A stretch of 64,000 nucleotides of DNA from Megamerina dolium (lineage: Eukaryota > Arthropoda > Insecta > Diptera > Megamerinidae): positions 32,335,001-32,399,000 of the forward strand of contig OY978526.1 in assembly GCA_963854835.1 (NCBI GenBank), read 5' to 3'. Positions 9,871 to 22,053 of this stretch are shown here, piece by piece (within the stretch, counting starts at the first letter, position 1; each line of letters begins with the position of its first letter). The notes under the pieces are model-generated. The model was not told where the DNA came from and did not search any database. It worked only from the letters and a program-made list of their open reading frames with translations. Made by a program: the position numbers and the translations under genes.

Positions 9871-10930
9871 TGCGCAAATGTTCCAAATTTATTGTTAAAA
9901 TAAAAAATAAAAATAATAAACACAATTCAGGCTGTCGATATTGCAATTGCAGTTGCTGTATTCGACAAGAAATTATATGAAACGCAAGCACTTTTTACTA
10001 TGTAGCAACCAGAGGCTAAAATCACCTTGTTTCAAGCAGTAATTATTTCTCTCGATTTGATCATAATGGTGGTGCATGTGGCAATATTCATTCCTATAAT
10101 TGCTTGATACTTGAGCTGAAATCGTCACCACATATTTCATTTTTTTTAAATGTTGCCTTATACATATCTACCGCTACTATCTGAATATGCACTTTATTTC
10201 TTTTTTGAAAAATGTTTTAGGCAACATATTTTGATTAGAACTTGTGTATTATCGTTAGGCCACAGCGATATATATATGTTATATATTTTTTATATTGCAC
10301 TGTAAGTAATTATCCAAATGATCAATACTCCTAATTGATTGTATTACTTCCAACCTAAAATGAAAAGAAACATTTTTTTAATGATGTGAATACTGTTGTG
10401 TTAAATTTAAAATAATACTTTTCCTAGCTATATTTTCAATGTTATACCACATTCACATTGCACGGTAATTGCAATTAACAAAATTAGATCCTAAAACAGT
10501 TGTTTAGATATTTACAGTGAAAAGATCATAACTAAAAAACTAACAAAATTGTTTCTAATAGATCGAAATTCAGGAAGATGATATCGTAATATTTAATTAC
10601 ATTTGCTAAAATTCTTTAGCATAATATATTTGCGTATTAATTTTTCGAGAAAAATGTTCCTAATCAATAACCAAAAGATTCAATATGTCCATATTATTAA
10701 TTATATACATAATTTTCCATTGAAAATGGACTTATACTTCATAATATGAAAAATATAAAGTGATTATGCTTTCAGGATCGGAATCAAATAATAGAACTTT
10801 CCCGACGGGAGTCTGTTCATAATTAATGGTAGCCATGTTGTTCTATCAAACGTTTCACATCTGTCGAAAAACAAGTTGATCTAAAAAAAAACAAACTTTT
10901 GAAAAAGTTCTATGCTAAGGATTTTAAAAA
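9871..10930. other. Intergenic, nothing recognised
   Basis: AT-rich text. It may be intron of the gene implied by the minus-strand exon at 9773-9854. Confidence 0.3.
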
Positions 10931-11016
10931 ATGACGTAACAAGAGTTCTGTCATTCGGAAACGCCAAATATCACGCACAATAGCACTGAAAGAGAAGCGT
11001 TCCCAAAGGCTTATTC
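10931..11016 (+). mobile_element. tRNA-derived SINE, copy 3 (body fragment)
   Basis: AACAAGAGTTCTGTCATTCGG and CGCACAATAGCACTGAAAGA match the central and 3' body of the family (ACAAGTGTTCTGCCGTTCGG and CGCACAACAGTAATGGTAGA), with an internal deletion between them. No head and no target duplication seen. Confidence 0.55.
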
Positions 11017-11399
11017 CAAAACTTTATGTACCAATTATGTATATAGTCAGAAACTATGTGAAGTGATGCGGTGGCATTGGATGGAAGGTGCTATGGCTAG
11101 ACTATCGAGTTTTTTAAGGCAGCAACCTATGTGCTACTTGGCACCAGCTACACCAGCTAATATAATTTAACGAAAGCGTGCCATATGATTTTAGTTTCAG
11201 TTTCAATATAAATGGAAATCATACTATTTATGCTTAACTTCCAGTTTTAAAGTGAAAATTGGAAAATGTACCAAACGATGTTTTAGACAAGGTGATTTCT
11301 ATCTGATTATGGAAAAAATAATACGAACTGATGACTTACAACACAATGACACTATCAACTACAACAGTATCATGCTGGTCATCATACCGGTATCCAGTG

Positions 11400-11700
11400 T
11401 CAAGAAACTATGCCTTCGAATTAATTTGAAACTATTTCGTTCAAGGTACGCAAATGAGAAGTTGAATCTTCTCTCGTACAATGAAAACCAAATTCTACAA
11501 GTCTCTCATGATGTCTTAGATACTGCGCAGAAGCCTGGATACTTTCCTCTTCGGATGAGAGGTTGCATGGAGTTTTTGAGAGTTCTCAAGGAGATATTTG
11601 CGTCTATTTACGTTGGTGGCGAATAAAGCATAAGCTGCATACTGGGATTGACATAGTTTAGCTCCAGACAAGATAATGTTGTATTCGAAGCCCGCTGGCG
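11400..11700 (+). mobile_element. RTE/CR1-like LINE reverse-transcriptase fragment, frame-shifted
   Basis: One frame gives LSRTMKTKFYKSLMM. After a shift the next frame gives CAEAWILSSSDERLHGVFE and YLRWWRIKHKL. Together they follow the pattern K...YK.LI.PV..YG.EAW.L...DE..L of the C-terminal reverse-transcriptase region of RTE-like LINEs. The frameshift and stops show that it is dead. A related fragment lies at 61795-61950 on the minus strand. Confidence 0.55.
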
Positions 11701-11869
11701 GGCGACGACGAAACGGTAAGACCAAATACTGGAGAGTATATTAGTGCTTGAAATTTCTAACTGATGCCAGCGGTTATTATGATCAACTAAGCAACTTAGG
11801 GAGCATATTTTTGGCAAAATGTTATATGATTATTAGATTAGAACATTATAAATTAGCATGATAGAATAA

Positions 11870-12510
11870 TTAAAGGTGCTGTACGTAGGATTCTATCTCT
11901 TTCTAACTCGACAATTCTGACTCCCCAAGCAAATCAGTAATGCTTCTTTGCAAACTTACTTTTTCATTTTCGAAGAAAATTTATAAACTGTAGTTTACAA
12001 TTTACTTTAAAGAAAAAAATATGGGTGTGCATTACTGTCGTTTTTTTCATCGTTGCTTTTATCCTTTTCGTTCAGAATTTATATTCAAATTAGATTTCTT
12101 CAATGTAAAAAACCCTTTACCATGGATTTGGAACATCAATTAAGAATTATTTCGGAATTGGACTCATGTATGTTTGATATTCGTGCTTTTGGAAGACAAT
12201 CTTTAATACCGTTCCAAAAAGGAATTACGATATAAGAATGGATGTGAAAAAATTATTTTTTAAATGCCGGATGCACTTTCGCATTAAACATTTAAATAAA
12301 TAATTAAAAGAATAAAACCACATATCATTTGGTTTTTTCTTTTCAAATAATATCAGTTTTGTTAATTTTACCCAGCAATAAAATTTTTAATACCTGGTTA
12401 TTTAAATACTTAAAACAATTCGTAATTTAGAGGGGATTCCAAATTATTTAAAAAAGGTAAAAGACGTTCTTTTTTCTAAGTAAAACAGAATAATATTTAT
12501 TTATGGAATC
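11870..12510 (+). repeat. Dispersed repeat R2, copy 1
   Basis: Matches 38900-40250. Shared phrases include CCCCAAGCAAATC, AGTAATGCTTCTT, TTTTCGAAGAA, AATATGGGTGTGC and, after different middles, AATTATTTTTTAA, TTAAAAGAATAAA and GTTCTTTTTTCTAA. The middle here has a short ORF (MDLEHQLRII...) that I do not recognise. Probably an unclassified non-autonomous element. Confidence 0.5.
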
Positions 12511-12777
12511 ATATATGTATGTATGTATGTATGCATGTGACTCTTTTTGAATTCATACTTAAGAGTGGTCAGAATTTGGTTAATTGGTATGTTTCGCATA
12601 CACTTTTACAATTGTACAAAAAAAATGCAAATAGTACGAGATTTTATTAAAATATTTTAAAATTTCACATCACCGATTTAATGTACTATATATGTTCAAT
12701 CAAGATCTACACAAATTAAAAATAGAACCAGAAACAAGTTTGGTTTTGATTGCTTACTTTTGCTTTGTATCTACATA

Positions 12778-13654
12778 CAGGGTATTTCAATAAGGGGTTT
12801 CATTTTAAATTTCCCATTATTTTTGCAGATATTAAAATACAACTGCCATTCGTTGACATTTGACAAAGAAGAACTGAACGGCTAGGTAAACTGAAAATAT
12901 CACAGCTGTAGATGAGAGTATGGCTAAAAACTCAGGTTTATCCATTTCGAAACGATCACAGGAATTGGGCCTATCCAAAATCACTTTGCATCGTATTGCG
13001 CATAATGATCTTGGCCTACATGCTTACAAGATGCAGTTGACACAAGAATTGAAGCCGTTAGACTATGGAAACCGCTGTACATTCGCTAATTGAGCCATGC
13101 AAATCATTTTTATCTGTCTGGGCACGTGAATAAGCAAAATTGTCGCATCTGGGTCTCCGAAAACCCAAGAGAAATGGTGGAACAACCTTTCCATCCACAA
13201 CGGTGTCAGTGGGCCATATTTTTTTAAAATGATTCTGGTGAATGGATTGCGTTGCCGAACGAAGTTGACCGACTTTTTTTGGCCTGAAATTAATGTTATG
13301 GACGTGGACGACGTTTGGCTGGCGAAACAATGTATCTGTTTCGTGAAAAATTTCCTGGACGTGTGATTTCTCGAAATGGATACTTTAGGTTGCCGCCGCG
13401 ATTGTGCGACTTAACACCATTAGACTTATTTCTTTAGGGTTACGTTAAAGATCAAGTCTACACCAATGCTCCACCAAATATTGAAGCACTCGAGGACAAT
13501 ATTAAAGCTGTTATATGCGAGATGCAGCCGCAATTGGCAGACATTTCGCCCCATAGCTAACCTCAGAGTTTTTATTTTGGATCAAAATAAAATTATCTTC
13601 TCTTTTCACAAAAATATTGCGTTTTTTTTAAATTTAAAATATTAAAAGGCGCTG
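12778..13654 (+). pseudogene. Decayed IS630/mariner-superfamily transposon
   Basis: Bounded by TA at 12776-12777 and 13655-13656 with weak inverted ends (CAGGGTATT / AAGGCGCTG). Reading through stops gives SKRSQELGLSKITLHRIA (helix-turn-helix), NCRIWVSENPREMVEQPFHP, INVMDVDDVW, LREKFPGR-like text and LPPRLCDLTPLDLFL, all hallmarks of the common arthropod family with PPRSCDLTPLDFFLWGY. Several stops and the altered ENP and DGATCHT positions make it inactive. The two catalytic Asp positions in the middle are damaged. Confidence 0.7.
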
Positions 13655-15136
13655 TATATGCAATTGAACTGCCACGGATAATTAGCTAATAATTAATCAG
13701 CATAAGTGTGACGTTAGGCATGTCAAACATGGTAAGATTGTGTCATTTCCTTGATAATATGCATTTTTATGCATTTATTCATTTTATTCATTATTAATTA
13801 GCAAATTAGGTATATTTGTGAATAACCAATAAATGGCTTGTTTAACCGCTGGCTTTCATTCCTTTGGTAGTTGTTTGTTTATCACTAATGTAAATTCCAT
13901 CACAGATTCTTTCTTTTGCTTTTCTTAGTACAAGAACGGTTTACCAGTCAAATCTTGAATAATTCTTTCAAGATTTCAATTCATAAAAAAAAAAATTATG
14001 CACATAAACGTAAAACTCAACACCACCACAAATGGAGACTGTGAAACCAGTTTTTAATCCCGGAATGATTAGCAACTTCATATATACTCATGCTTGTATC
14101 CAAGTTCATATACATATTTATGGTATATATTACTTCTGTGTCATCACGGCAAAACAAAAATAATAAAAATATTAACAGCTTGATTTTGCGAGACACAACG
14201 TACCTATATAGATAGATAGGTTCGTCAAAAACAACATTGTCGTTCGTGAGTAACTTGTTGTTGTTTGTCTTGTTTTAAAGTTGAACGCACACTCGTTGCG
14301 TTATAAAAATTCCTACGAACGTAAAGAATAATACAATATTTTCTGCAAAATTTGCCGTGTGCTTTTTAATAAGCCTTTTTCATTTATTTTTGACTAAGAA
14401 ATAAAATTGCTTTCAACTTTTATCCATTTTCCAGCCACTCTGAATAATGTATAATATACTGTATACAATATAGAGTAGGTATAATACATATGTATGTGAA
14501 TTGTTATTGTGAACATAGGTACAATTGTCTTTTTCCATTAATTGTGCTGAAGGTGAACCACTCACTGTTTTACCGTTTTTGCTAATACACACATGCACAC
14601 ACACATTATATGTATATACTATATACATTATATATACTTATATATATAATATGTATGTATATAATATTCATTCATTTTCATTACCTTTTGTAATTTCCAT
14701 TTTGTTTTATATAAATTTAAACCTTCCTTCTCCTAATCAAATAGCTCATGATTACTGCTTGTCGCCTTTACAAATTCAATTGTTGCAACAATGTAGGTAT
14801 TGGTAGCAATATCCTAAGTTTATTATCAATTAGGTTACAAATATCAATTAATCGATATAAAATTTAAAGATTTTTCGAGTTTACATGCTCATTTAAATTA
14901 TCGAATTATTTGCTTATTAATTTTAGGTCGTGAAACTTTTACAATTCTCATCATTTTTTCACTATACATATACAATGGGTATTAACTCTCACGAATTCTA
15001 TATACACTTATTCATGTATTCATGTGTGTATGTATATTACAAATTGATTGAGTTTACCTTTTTCACTGAACTGAAATGAACACTGGCTCTCTAGCGAAAC
15101 AAAATCAACATCGTATTATTTTCAAAGGCTATCTAT

Positions 15137-15138
<2 letters not shown>
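13655..15138. other. Intergenic, no gene seen
   Basis: AT-rich. Only short tandem AT and ATGT tracts (for example 14600-14665). Confidence 0.35.
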
Positions 15139-15176
<38 letters not shown>

Positions 15177-15177
15177 T
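15139..15177. repeat. (TAA)n microsatellite
   Basis: About twelve consecutive ATA/ATT-type triplets (ATAATAATAATA) in a row. Confidence 0.9.
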
Positions 15178-15388
15178 TAAAAATAATACCCACTATTATT
15201 GTTACTAATATCTTAATTTCTCACTTGAACTCATGACAAAAGCAAAAGAATAAAGGAAAAACAACGAGAAATATAAAAAAAAATCTTGCGTACATATTTT
15301 ACGCTCCGAATAAACAAACGAAACAAACCAAGTTATATCCAACCGTTGACTGGTTTTATGTTTATACTGTTTGGCTCTGTAACGTTAC

Positions 15389-15440
15389 CTTTTTGCTTAA
15401 ATCCACGAATCGCGTTTTCAAGCGAGAGAGAGCGCACGCT
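15389..15440 (-). promoter_or_regulatory. Possible GAGA-type promoter and 5' UTR exon
   Basis: On the minus strand GCGTGCGCTCTCTCTCGC is a GAGA-factor-like (CT)n motif with local GC enrichment in an AT-rich desert. It is followed by text ending AAAAAG and a donor GTAACG at 15388. If real, it could be the 5' UTR exon of the gene implied by the signal-peptide exon at 9773-9854. This link is inference from strand and distance only. Confidence 0.2.
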
Positions 15441-16699
15441 GATTCAAATCAACTCGGCTAATCAATTTTGATATTATGCACATAATCCATTTCGCACATA
15501 AAAACTTTTGTTTCTACAAACTCGAGTTTATCAACAAGGGAGAAGGTCGGTTTTGCTCAACCAAAATTTTCGCATGCAATAAACACATAACAGTGGTAGC
15601 AATCTTTTAATATCGGATTTCGGTTGTGAAAAATAGATGAAGCCCAGATTTGCACCTTTAAAAGCCTCCTTGTTATATATTATTATGACACATTCCGAGT
15701 CTACGACCTAGAGGTACTATGACACAATGACATATAATCGCTCTTACTTATGTGTTACACCTAGCATAAGTGCGTAGGAAAAACAACGCTGACTATTTCA
15801 ATCTAGGTATGACTACTATAAATGACATCTGTTTGCTTAAATAGCACATTTAGCGGACATATATACAAGCATTCTTGGAACAGACACGCAAAGCGTCAAT
15901 TACCCATGATGTAAACATAAATATAAAATAAACTTAGAAACTAGATCGACACAGGTTTTGATTATATTCTATAATTTGGATAATTGGTTAAGCTACTTTC
16001 GAGTATGGCAGGTCGCTTTAGCTGACATGTCGAACTAAATTACGTCTCGAGTAACTGGCACTTTAAGTGTGTATAACCGATTATCCAAAACATAGAACAT
16101 AACCAAAATATGTCGGGTAGCTGGTGCTTAACAAAGATATAATTGTCCATGCAGGTAACAGACGTAGAGTTAAAACTGCAACTAGTCATAGACAAAGTAG
16201 AGTCGATTTTAAAAATAGTATTGTATTTTTTTAAATGCAAATTTTCTATATGTCAAATTGGTAACAAAATCTATGGGATTTTGATTACGCACCATTTTGA
16301 TTTTCACTATCGTTAATATTGGCGTTGATTTAGCGTTAGATTTTGACAGTTAACAACCTCTTTAGCAATCAATCTTACTGTGTAAATCTGTAGATAGATT
16401 TTCGTAATCTAGTTGTGTTCTCTCTATGTGTAAAATGCAATTGCACTAAATCATCTTTCAGACTTGAGTGCCTAAAGTCGGAACACCTGAAAAACTTTGT
16501 AGGAACTTCAGCTTATGCGCTTCACTTCCTCTTCATCCGTTGTTTGTGGTAATTTAATTTTAATTTTCAAATTGAAAATATCAGTGTTTTTTCACAAATT
16601 TGATCGACATTGTGGCTCACTGACTAATTTCGAACGAAATTTTGGAAAATCATATGCCTTATATGTTTACATGCTTGCGACGTGGCAACAAACTCAGTA
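15441..16699. other. Intergenic, no gene seen
   Basis: Short open frames only. No repeat family identified except the SINE piece beginning at 16700. Confidence 0.3.
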
Positions 16700-16783
16700 A
16701 TCTTTTCGATATAAAATTTATTCTTCAGCCGGAAGTTGAGCCTATAGATCAAAAGGGCACTAACCACTGAACTGCGGCACCCA
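16700..16783 (-). mobile_element. tRNA-derived SINE, copy 4 (head fragment)
   Basis: Contains TTTTCGATATAAAATTTATT, CAGCCGGAAGTTGAGCC and CACTAACCACTGAACTGCGG, the inverted head and start of the body. The rest is absent. Confidence 0.65.
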
Positions 16784-17589
16784 CTTTTTGAAACATATGG
16801 TTGGATAAGTAAAAAAAATTATTTATCAAATAGAAAGTTGATGGTGTTTTTTCTGTCAAATAGTACATTTTTATATATATGTTTTATTAGCACGTGTTTC
16901 AAATGCCTTCTTGTGTGAGGTATATTTTTTTTATTTCTGCATACATTTCTTCCAAAAACAATGGATTTGGAGAATAAAGGTCATATTTGGACTCAGCGTG
17001 CTCATATTACTCTAGAAAATTTACACTTTACCATTTCAATTTGTAGAACTTCGATATGTTCGATATTCCATCGTTAATAATGCTTAAAATTAAACTTCAA
17101 AAATATCAATATGGTTGGCAAAAAGATCAATGAAGTGGAAGTACCTTTATTAGATTGCCATGTGTACAGCTGTATTGAAAGTGCAACACTGTGTCATTCC
17201 AAGTAATTAGAGCGTTATATATATTCATTCCAGTGTTACACACTCGCTATCTGTCTTCTTTTCGCATTAGTGATATTCAACAAATAAGTCAACTCAGTCC
17301 GTATAGTTATCACTTTTTGCAAGTGCAATAACTCTGTTCGTTATTGTTCGTTAATAATGGATTAACAACAACAATTATACTGAGGGAAGTAACAACAGCA
17401 GCAGTAGCAAAAGAAGTGAAAAAACGCAAATGAGATAAATTTTAAGGCACAGAAAAAATGTAATTAGGCGCGAGAACTATAATAATAATAGTATGATTTA
17501 TTATGTTGCAAATGTGAAATGATTGAATAACGCAAAAAGTACAAAAAACATATTGGAAGAATAAACTTGATCATATATTTATATAGAGA

Positions 17590-20430
17590 AAGCATTTTGG
17601 AAGACGGTAAGTTGAATAGTTATTTACAGTTTAATACGGGTCAGTCAGAATTCATTGCATTTTGTACGCCGCCCATTTGTTATGCATTGGATTCGAATAA
17701 TTTGCTTCCAAAATAAATAGTAATTTGTATGAAAATTGCGCAAGATACTTGTTTGAACAAATCTACAATTTATTTGACAGTTTCAAGGGGCAAGTACAGC
17801 GTGATCGCGCAAGGATAGATTACGCTGACAAAATGGTACGTCGACGAGCGCGTGCAACAAAGACTGCAGAAGTTGGCAGTTGCAGTGGGGCCTTGTTGGT
17901 CAATGATGTTGGCGTGAAGATGACGAACGGAAGTTCGATCGAGGAGGACCAACACTTTGCCAGCCCGAAGAGGAAAGACTGTAAAATTGACAATGCCGAT
18001 GGAGGAGCAAAGTCTTTGTCACTCCCTAAGATTGAAGAAAATTCAGCTATTGATTCAAAATTGAATCCGTCATCCATTCCTAGTAAAGCCAAATCCGATC
18101 GAAATGGTATCACTGGTAAAACAATAGGTAAAATTCGTATTTACATTTCCCTAAAAACGAAAAACTGTACTTGTAGTTATGTAAGATAGACTTATTACTA
18201 TTTTTGTTTTTTGTTTTATATATTACTTTTGCTATCGTAGCTTCTGAGAAGACATATTTCTTCGATAGGCAATTTTGAACGTTACTAAGTACATTTTTCT
18301 ATTTATTCTGTATTGGACAGGAGTGCCTCTAGCTACACGCTCACAGACAAGAACTATTGAAAACTTTTTTAAAGCAAACATTGCCGCTAAAAACGCAAAA
18401 CTTAAGGAAAAGCAGGATAATGACATGTCGGAGAGCAAAGCAATTTCACTTCCTACTAAGGATACGCCTTCCTTTTCTTCGACCGAGTTGTTTATTGATG
18501 ATGAATGTATCGAGCAACGAGCACAAGCATCACCTCAGCAGCAAATGATCGATTTTGTTTGTGAGTTGAGTGAGGATACAAATGACACTGACAATACTGA
18601 ACTTTCCGATTGCACTAATCACGGTCTAATGAACAAATCAAATTTTGCAATTCAACGTATCAGTCATTGCTCACAGGGTAACGCAAGCGACAATATATTT
18701 TTGCAAGCGCCGGTACTTACTCTTGATGTGGATAAGTCGCCAAACCAAGCTTCATCTATTGTAATTAAAAAGTCACTCGAAATTGAGCCAGTATTTTCAT
18801 CGCCACCAAACCTTGTTGCTTCTCCCCTCAATGGACTCTATAATCAGATAGTGTCATTAAAGGGTTCCTTTCCAAAACGTGAGTCTTTCGGTTTTGAAAC
18901 GAAGCCTGCGACGACAGGTAACGATGGGTCAATGCTTACGGACAATGACAATAGCTCGTGTGACAGTGGAATTGTTTTTGGCAACTCACCAGAAAGCAAC
19001 TGTTCGTCAATAGCACAGAGTGTGAGCACTTTGGTTGCACAAAATCGTCGCCGTAAGCCCACAACACCTCATCGAATTCTGTGTCCCTCGCCCATTAAGA
19101 CGAACTCCAGTCCACCTGGTTCATTGGGCAACTCTCCATCGTCGAATCGAAATGATTTTGGACCGAAAGACCCATTAGTATCGCCACGAAAATCTCATCG
19201 CTATTTAACGGCAGCTAACTCGAAGAGCCGGAGAAGACTGAATCAGCTTAAGGAACAGACGACTTATTCATCACCAAAAATAATGACATCTGCTGGATGC
19301 CACAATAACTACAACATGGTGGTGAGTTGGAAATTTTTATTATAACATTTTTTCGCTTTGCTGAACGTAATATTTTTACCTATTGCAGAAGATCAATACT
19401 AACAATTCGGATGATGCCACTGGAGAGGAATTTGAAAATCTGGAAGATGTTCAAAAGGATATATGCCGTAATATTTCAAATGGTTTTACTTCTGCGACTA
19501 CCAAGTCGATGTTTGATTCAGCTAAACATCCCCCAATTGTCCAACAACAAAATAATGCAAACAACAAAAGCATTTACAATAACAATATACGAGGTTACAG
19601 TAACAATATTAAATCAAATACACATGACATGCACCTGACTAAGTTTCCACAGTCGAAAACAAAATCGAATATTATTAAAACACTACCAAAGACAAAACAC
19701 CAAGCATCGCAGCCACTAGCCACTACGAATGGAAATCGTGAAATGCCAGAGTTTTTCCCGGTAAGACGCAGCGTTCGTAAAACGAAGACGGCAGTAAAAG
19801 AGGAAATGATGCGAAATCTGGAAAAAGCTATATTGGAAGAACGAGCCGAAGGTTTAAAAGTGGCTCATTTCGAGGGTAAAGGTCGTGGTGTTGTAGCCGA
19901 TTGTCGTTTCCAGCGCGGCGAATTCGTTGTCGAATATATAGGAGATCTGATAACGATGACTGAAGCTGCCGAACGTGAACAAGGCTATGCATTGGACGAA
20001 AATGCTGGCTGCTATATGTATTATTTTAAGCATAAAAATCAGCAGTATTGCATCGATGCTACTGCCGATACGGGCAAATTGGGAAGGCTGGTTAACCATT
20101 CTCGCAATGGCAATCTAATAACAAAGGTTGTGGTGGTCAAGCAACGCCCACATCTGATACTTATTGCAAAAGATGATATTGAACCAGGTGAGGAATTAAC
20201 ATATGACTATGGGGATCGTTCAAAGGAATCGCTGCTACATCATCCCTGGTTGGCATTTTAAATGCATGCACACATTCATACATATACACCTACTGCCACA
20301 GATGTGCAGAATGCTGAGCACTTCATCATTATATTAAATTGTACACTAATTATAAGTTGATGTCATAAACGACCGTTTACATACATGCATAGAGACACAC
20401 AAACAAACATACATTCAAATAAATTAAACA
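17590..20430 (+). other. PR-Set7 transcript: probable 5' UTR intron and poly(A) signal
   Basis: A donor ACG|GTAAGT at 17607 and acceptor TTTGACAG ending at 17780 would make a 5' UTR intron. The coding exon then begins at 17781 with the ATG at 17833. AATAAA at 20418-20423 lies about 160 bases after the stop. The region 17100-17590 upstream holds no other gene and is the likely promoter. Confidence 0.5.
17833..20261 (+). CDS. PR-Set7: PR-Set7/Set8, histone H4 Lys20 monomethyltransferase
   Basis: Transfers one methyl group from S-adenosylmethionine to histone H4 Lys20 in the nucleus, and is needed for chromosome compaction, replication and S-phase progression. Three coding exons: 17833-18127, 18321-19321 and 19389-20261, with phases 1 and 0 at consensus junctions, giving 722 residues. 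The start MVRRRARATK fits the basic start I recall for the fly protein. The long middle is Ser/Asn-rich and disordered. RTIENFFK (residues about 106-113) resembles a PCNA-interaction (PIP) degron, in line with known CRL4-Cdt2 control of SET8. The SET domain fills about residues 586-722, with GKGRGVVA, FVVEYIGDL, GCYMYYF, YCIDAT, GRLVNHS, HLILIAKDDIEPGEEL and YDYGDRS, ending HHPWL at the C-terminus like human SETD8. All key SET motifs (NHS, ELTYDYG) are intact. Confidence 0.96.
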
Positions 20431-21480
20431 TTTTAATTTTGAGTACGTAGTAAGGCCTTGTTGAATATTGCCTAAGGAGCGCTTTTTTGGATGCGCTTCC
20501 TACTTGACCCATCACCGATGACAGAGGTCCTATCAGAATGCCTACGCTAAAATTATGAAAAAATGCTTACAAAATAAATCTAAATTATTAATATTAATAT
20601 TATAATATTAATCCAAATTTATATATGAAAAATATATTTAATTGTTAGACGTTTTACACATAAGATAAGATAATACAAATATCGATTACGTTGCAAATAT
20701 TTCTTACATTCTTCAATATTCTTCATTTGAAATTTTGTTGTCATTCGTACATCCCTATTCAGTTTATTTATTTATTACCTATACTATTACTAGAGTACTA
20801 ATGTTCAGTAAGTATGTAATTCGCAATATTTCTTACATTTTCTCCGGTGTTTACAGGGTAAAAAAATGGCATCTTAAATATTGTGAAAAATTAAAGGGTA
20901 TCGAATTAATAGCATTTCGTATTTATTGCAATGGGAGGCATTGGGGATTGTATTGCTACTTTCCAGACATTTTGACAGGAAAGAATACTTCAATTATTTC
21001 CTATGAAGGTCAATGAGTGGTTCATTTAAATCCAGTAGATATAAGTTACACAACTAAGTGAATAGAAATCTAATAGCTTATTAAGTCATCGAATTAAATA
21101 AATAGCATTTGACTTGATATATGCAGTGCCCTTCAAAAAATACATTCATATTTATTTGAAATTTGACTCCGTTGAACCCTTTAGCTGGGCTGGTCATATA
21201 ACTTATATTATCTTCCAGGCCACACCGTTTTGAAAATTTCTATTAGTGGTATTGAGATAAACATAGGGTCCACTCGACGCTGAAAGCATTCAGAACAGGA
21301 TGTGCTCATTGCCATTGCATTGAAACTGATGGTTGCTCCCACTTTGATATTGGCAGCGAAAAGAGAAGCGTGAAAAAAAATTCGCGTAAGCATAATTGAC
21401 GGAGGTGTGGTTTGGTTATCATACCGCTCCTTTAACCAATTCATAACGCAAAATACAATGGCTGACATTATTCATTTCTC
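20431..21480. other. Intergenic, one unexplained ORF
   Basis: Holds an 86-codon open frame on the minus strand (21208-21468) discussed under findings. No known gene was recognised. Tandem AT repeats at 20585-20615. Confidence 0.3.
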
Positions 21481-21508
21481 GAGAGAAGCATCTCATTACG
21501 AGAGTAAT

Positions 21509-21519
21509 ATCGATCGATA
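21509..21519. promoter_or_regulatory. Overlapping DRE-like sites in a probable housekeeping promoter
   Basis: The text TATCGATCGATA holds two overlapping halves of the DREF element TATCGATA. ATGGCGGTAAGA follows at about 21538-21549. It lies about 170 bases before the duplicated start codon at 21687 and fits a TATA-less promoter for the small gene at 22054-23287. Function is inferred. Confidence 0.4.
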
Positions 21520-21698
21520 TGAAAATTGGAATTACAGATGGCGGTAAGAGCAATACCGCGATACGAAACGACAACCCTGTTTTTAGCTCGTTTATTCGTT
21601 CGACATGTTAAAATAGCAAAATACCATTGTATGCAAGTTAATTGGATAATTTGTTAAAAGTATTTTATATTAAAGAAAGATAAATAATGGATATAATA

Positions 21699-22053
21699 AA
21701 AAATAAATAAATATGTGGCACTTAAAGCCCCAAAGGGCTCGTTGGCCGAGCTTCTCTTCCATTACTGTTGTGCGTCTTAAATTTTGGATAGTATTAGAAT
21801 GGACCTACTTATTTTAGCCGGTTCCGAACGGCAGAACACTTGTGACATCACTTTTTCTGAGCTTTGTCACAGAGTTCTTTTTTTAGAAGCTTTTTCATGG
21901 CAAGTTGTTACTGTCGGAAGAATTGCCAATTGCTTGCCGACAGGTGGGTACCGTTCGAAAGAAAAATCTTTTCGATATTAAATTGGTTATGCATCAGCCG
22001 GGTATTGAACCACGACCTACAGATCAAAAGGCGAACACACTAACCACTGAGCT
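21699..22053 (-). mobile_element. tRNA-derived SINE, copy 5, inserted at a start codon
   Basis: Nearly full-length inverted copy with (AAATA)n tail, GTGGCACTTAAAGCC and the tRNA-like head, lacking the first 10 or so bases. It is flanked by perfect 12-base direct repeats ATGGATATAATA at 21687-21698 and 22054-22065. The duplication includes the ATG of the downstream ORF, so the insertion split and duplicated the start codon. Confidence 0.93.

Noticed and set aside
17725..17832. In-frame upstream extension of PR-Set7 (MYENCARYLF...)
   Set aside because: An acceptor at 17780 and the conserved MVRRRAR start at 17833 point to 5' intron and UTR here; the upstream codons begin at a non-ATG triplet.
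20735..21016. 93-codon ORF downstream of PR-Set7
   Set aside because: Tyr/Ile/Phe-rich AT-driven frame with no homology I recognise.
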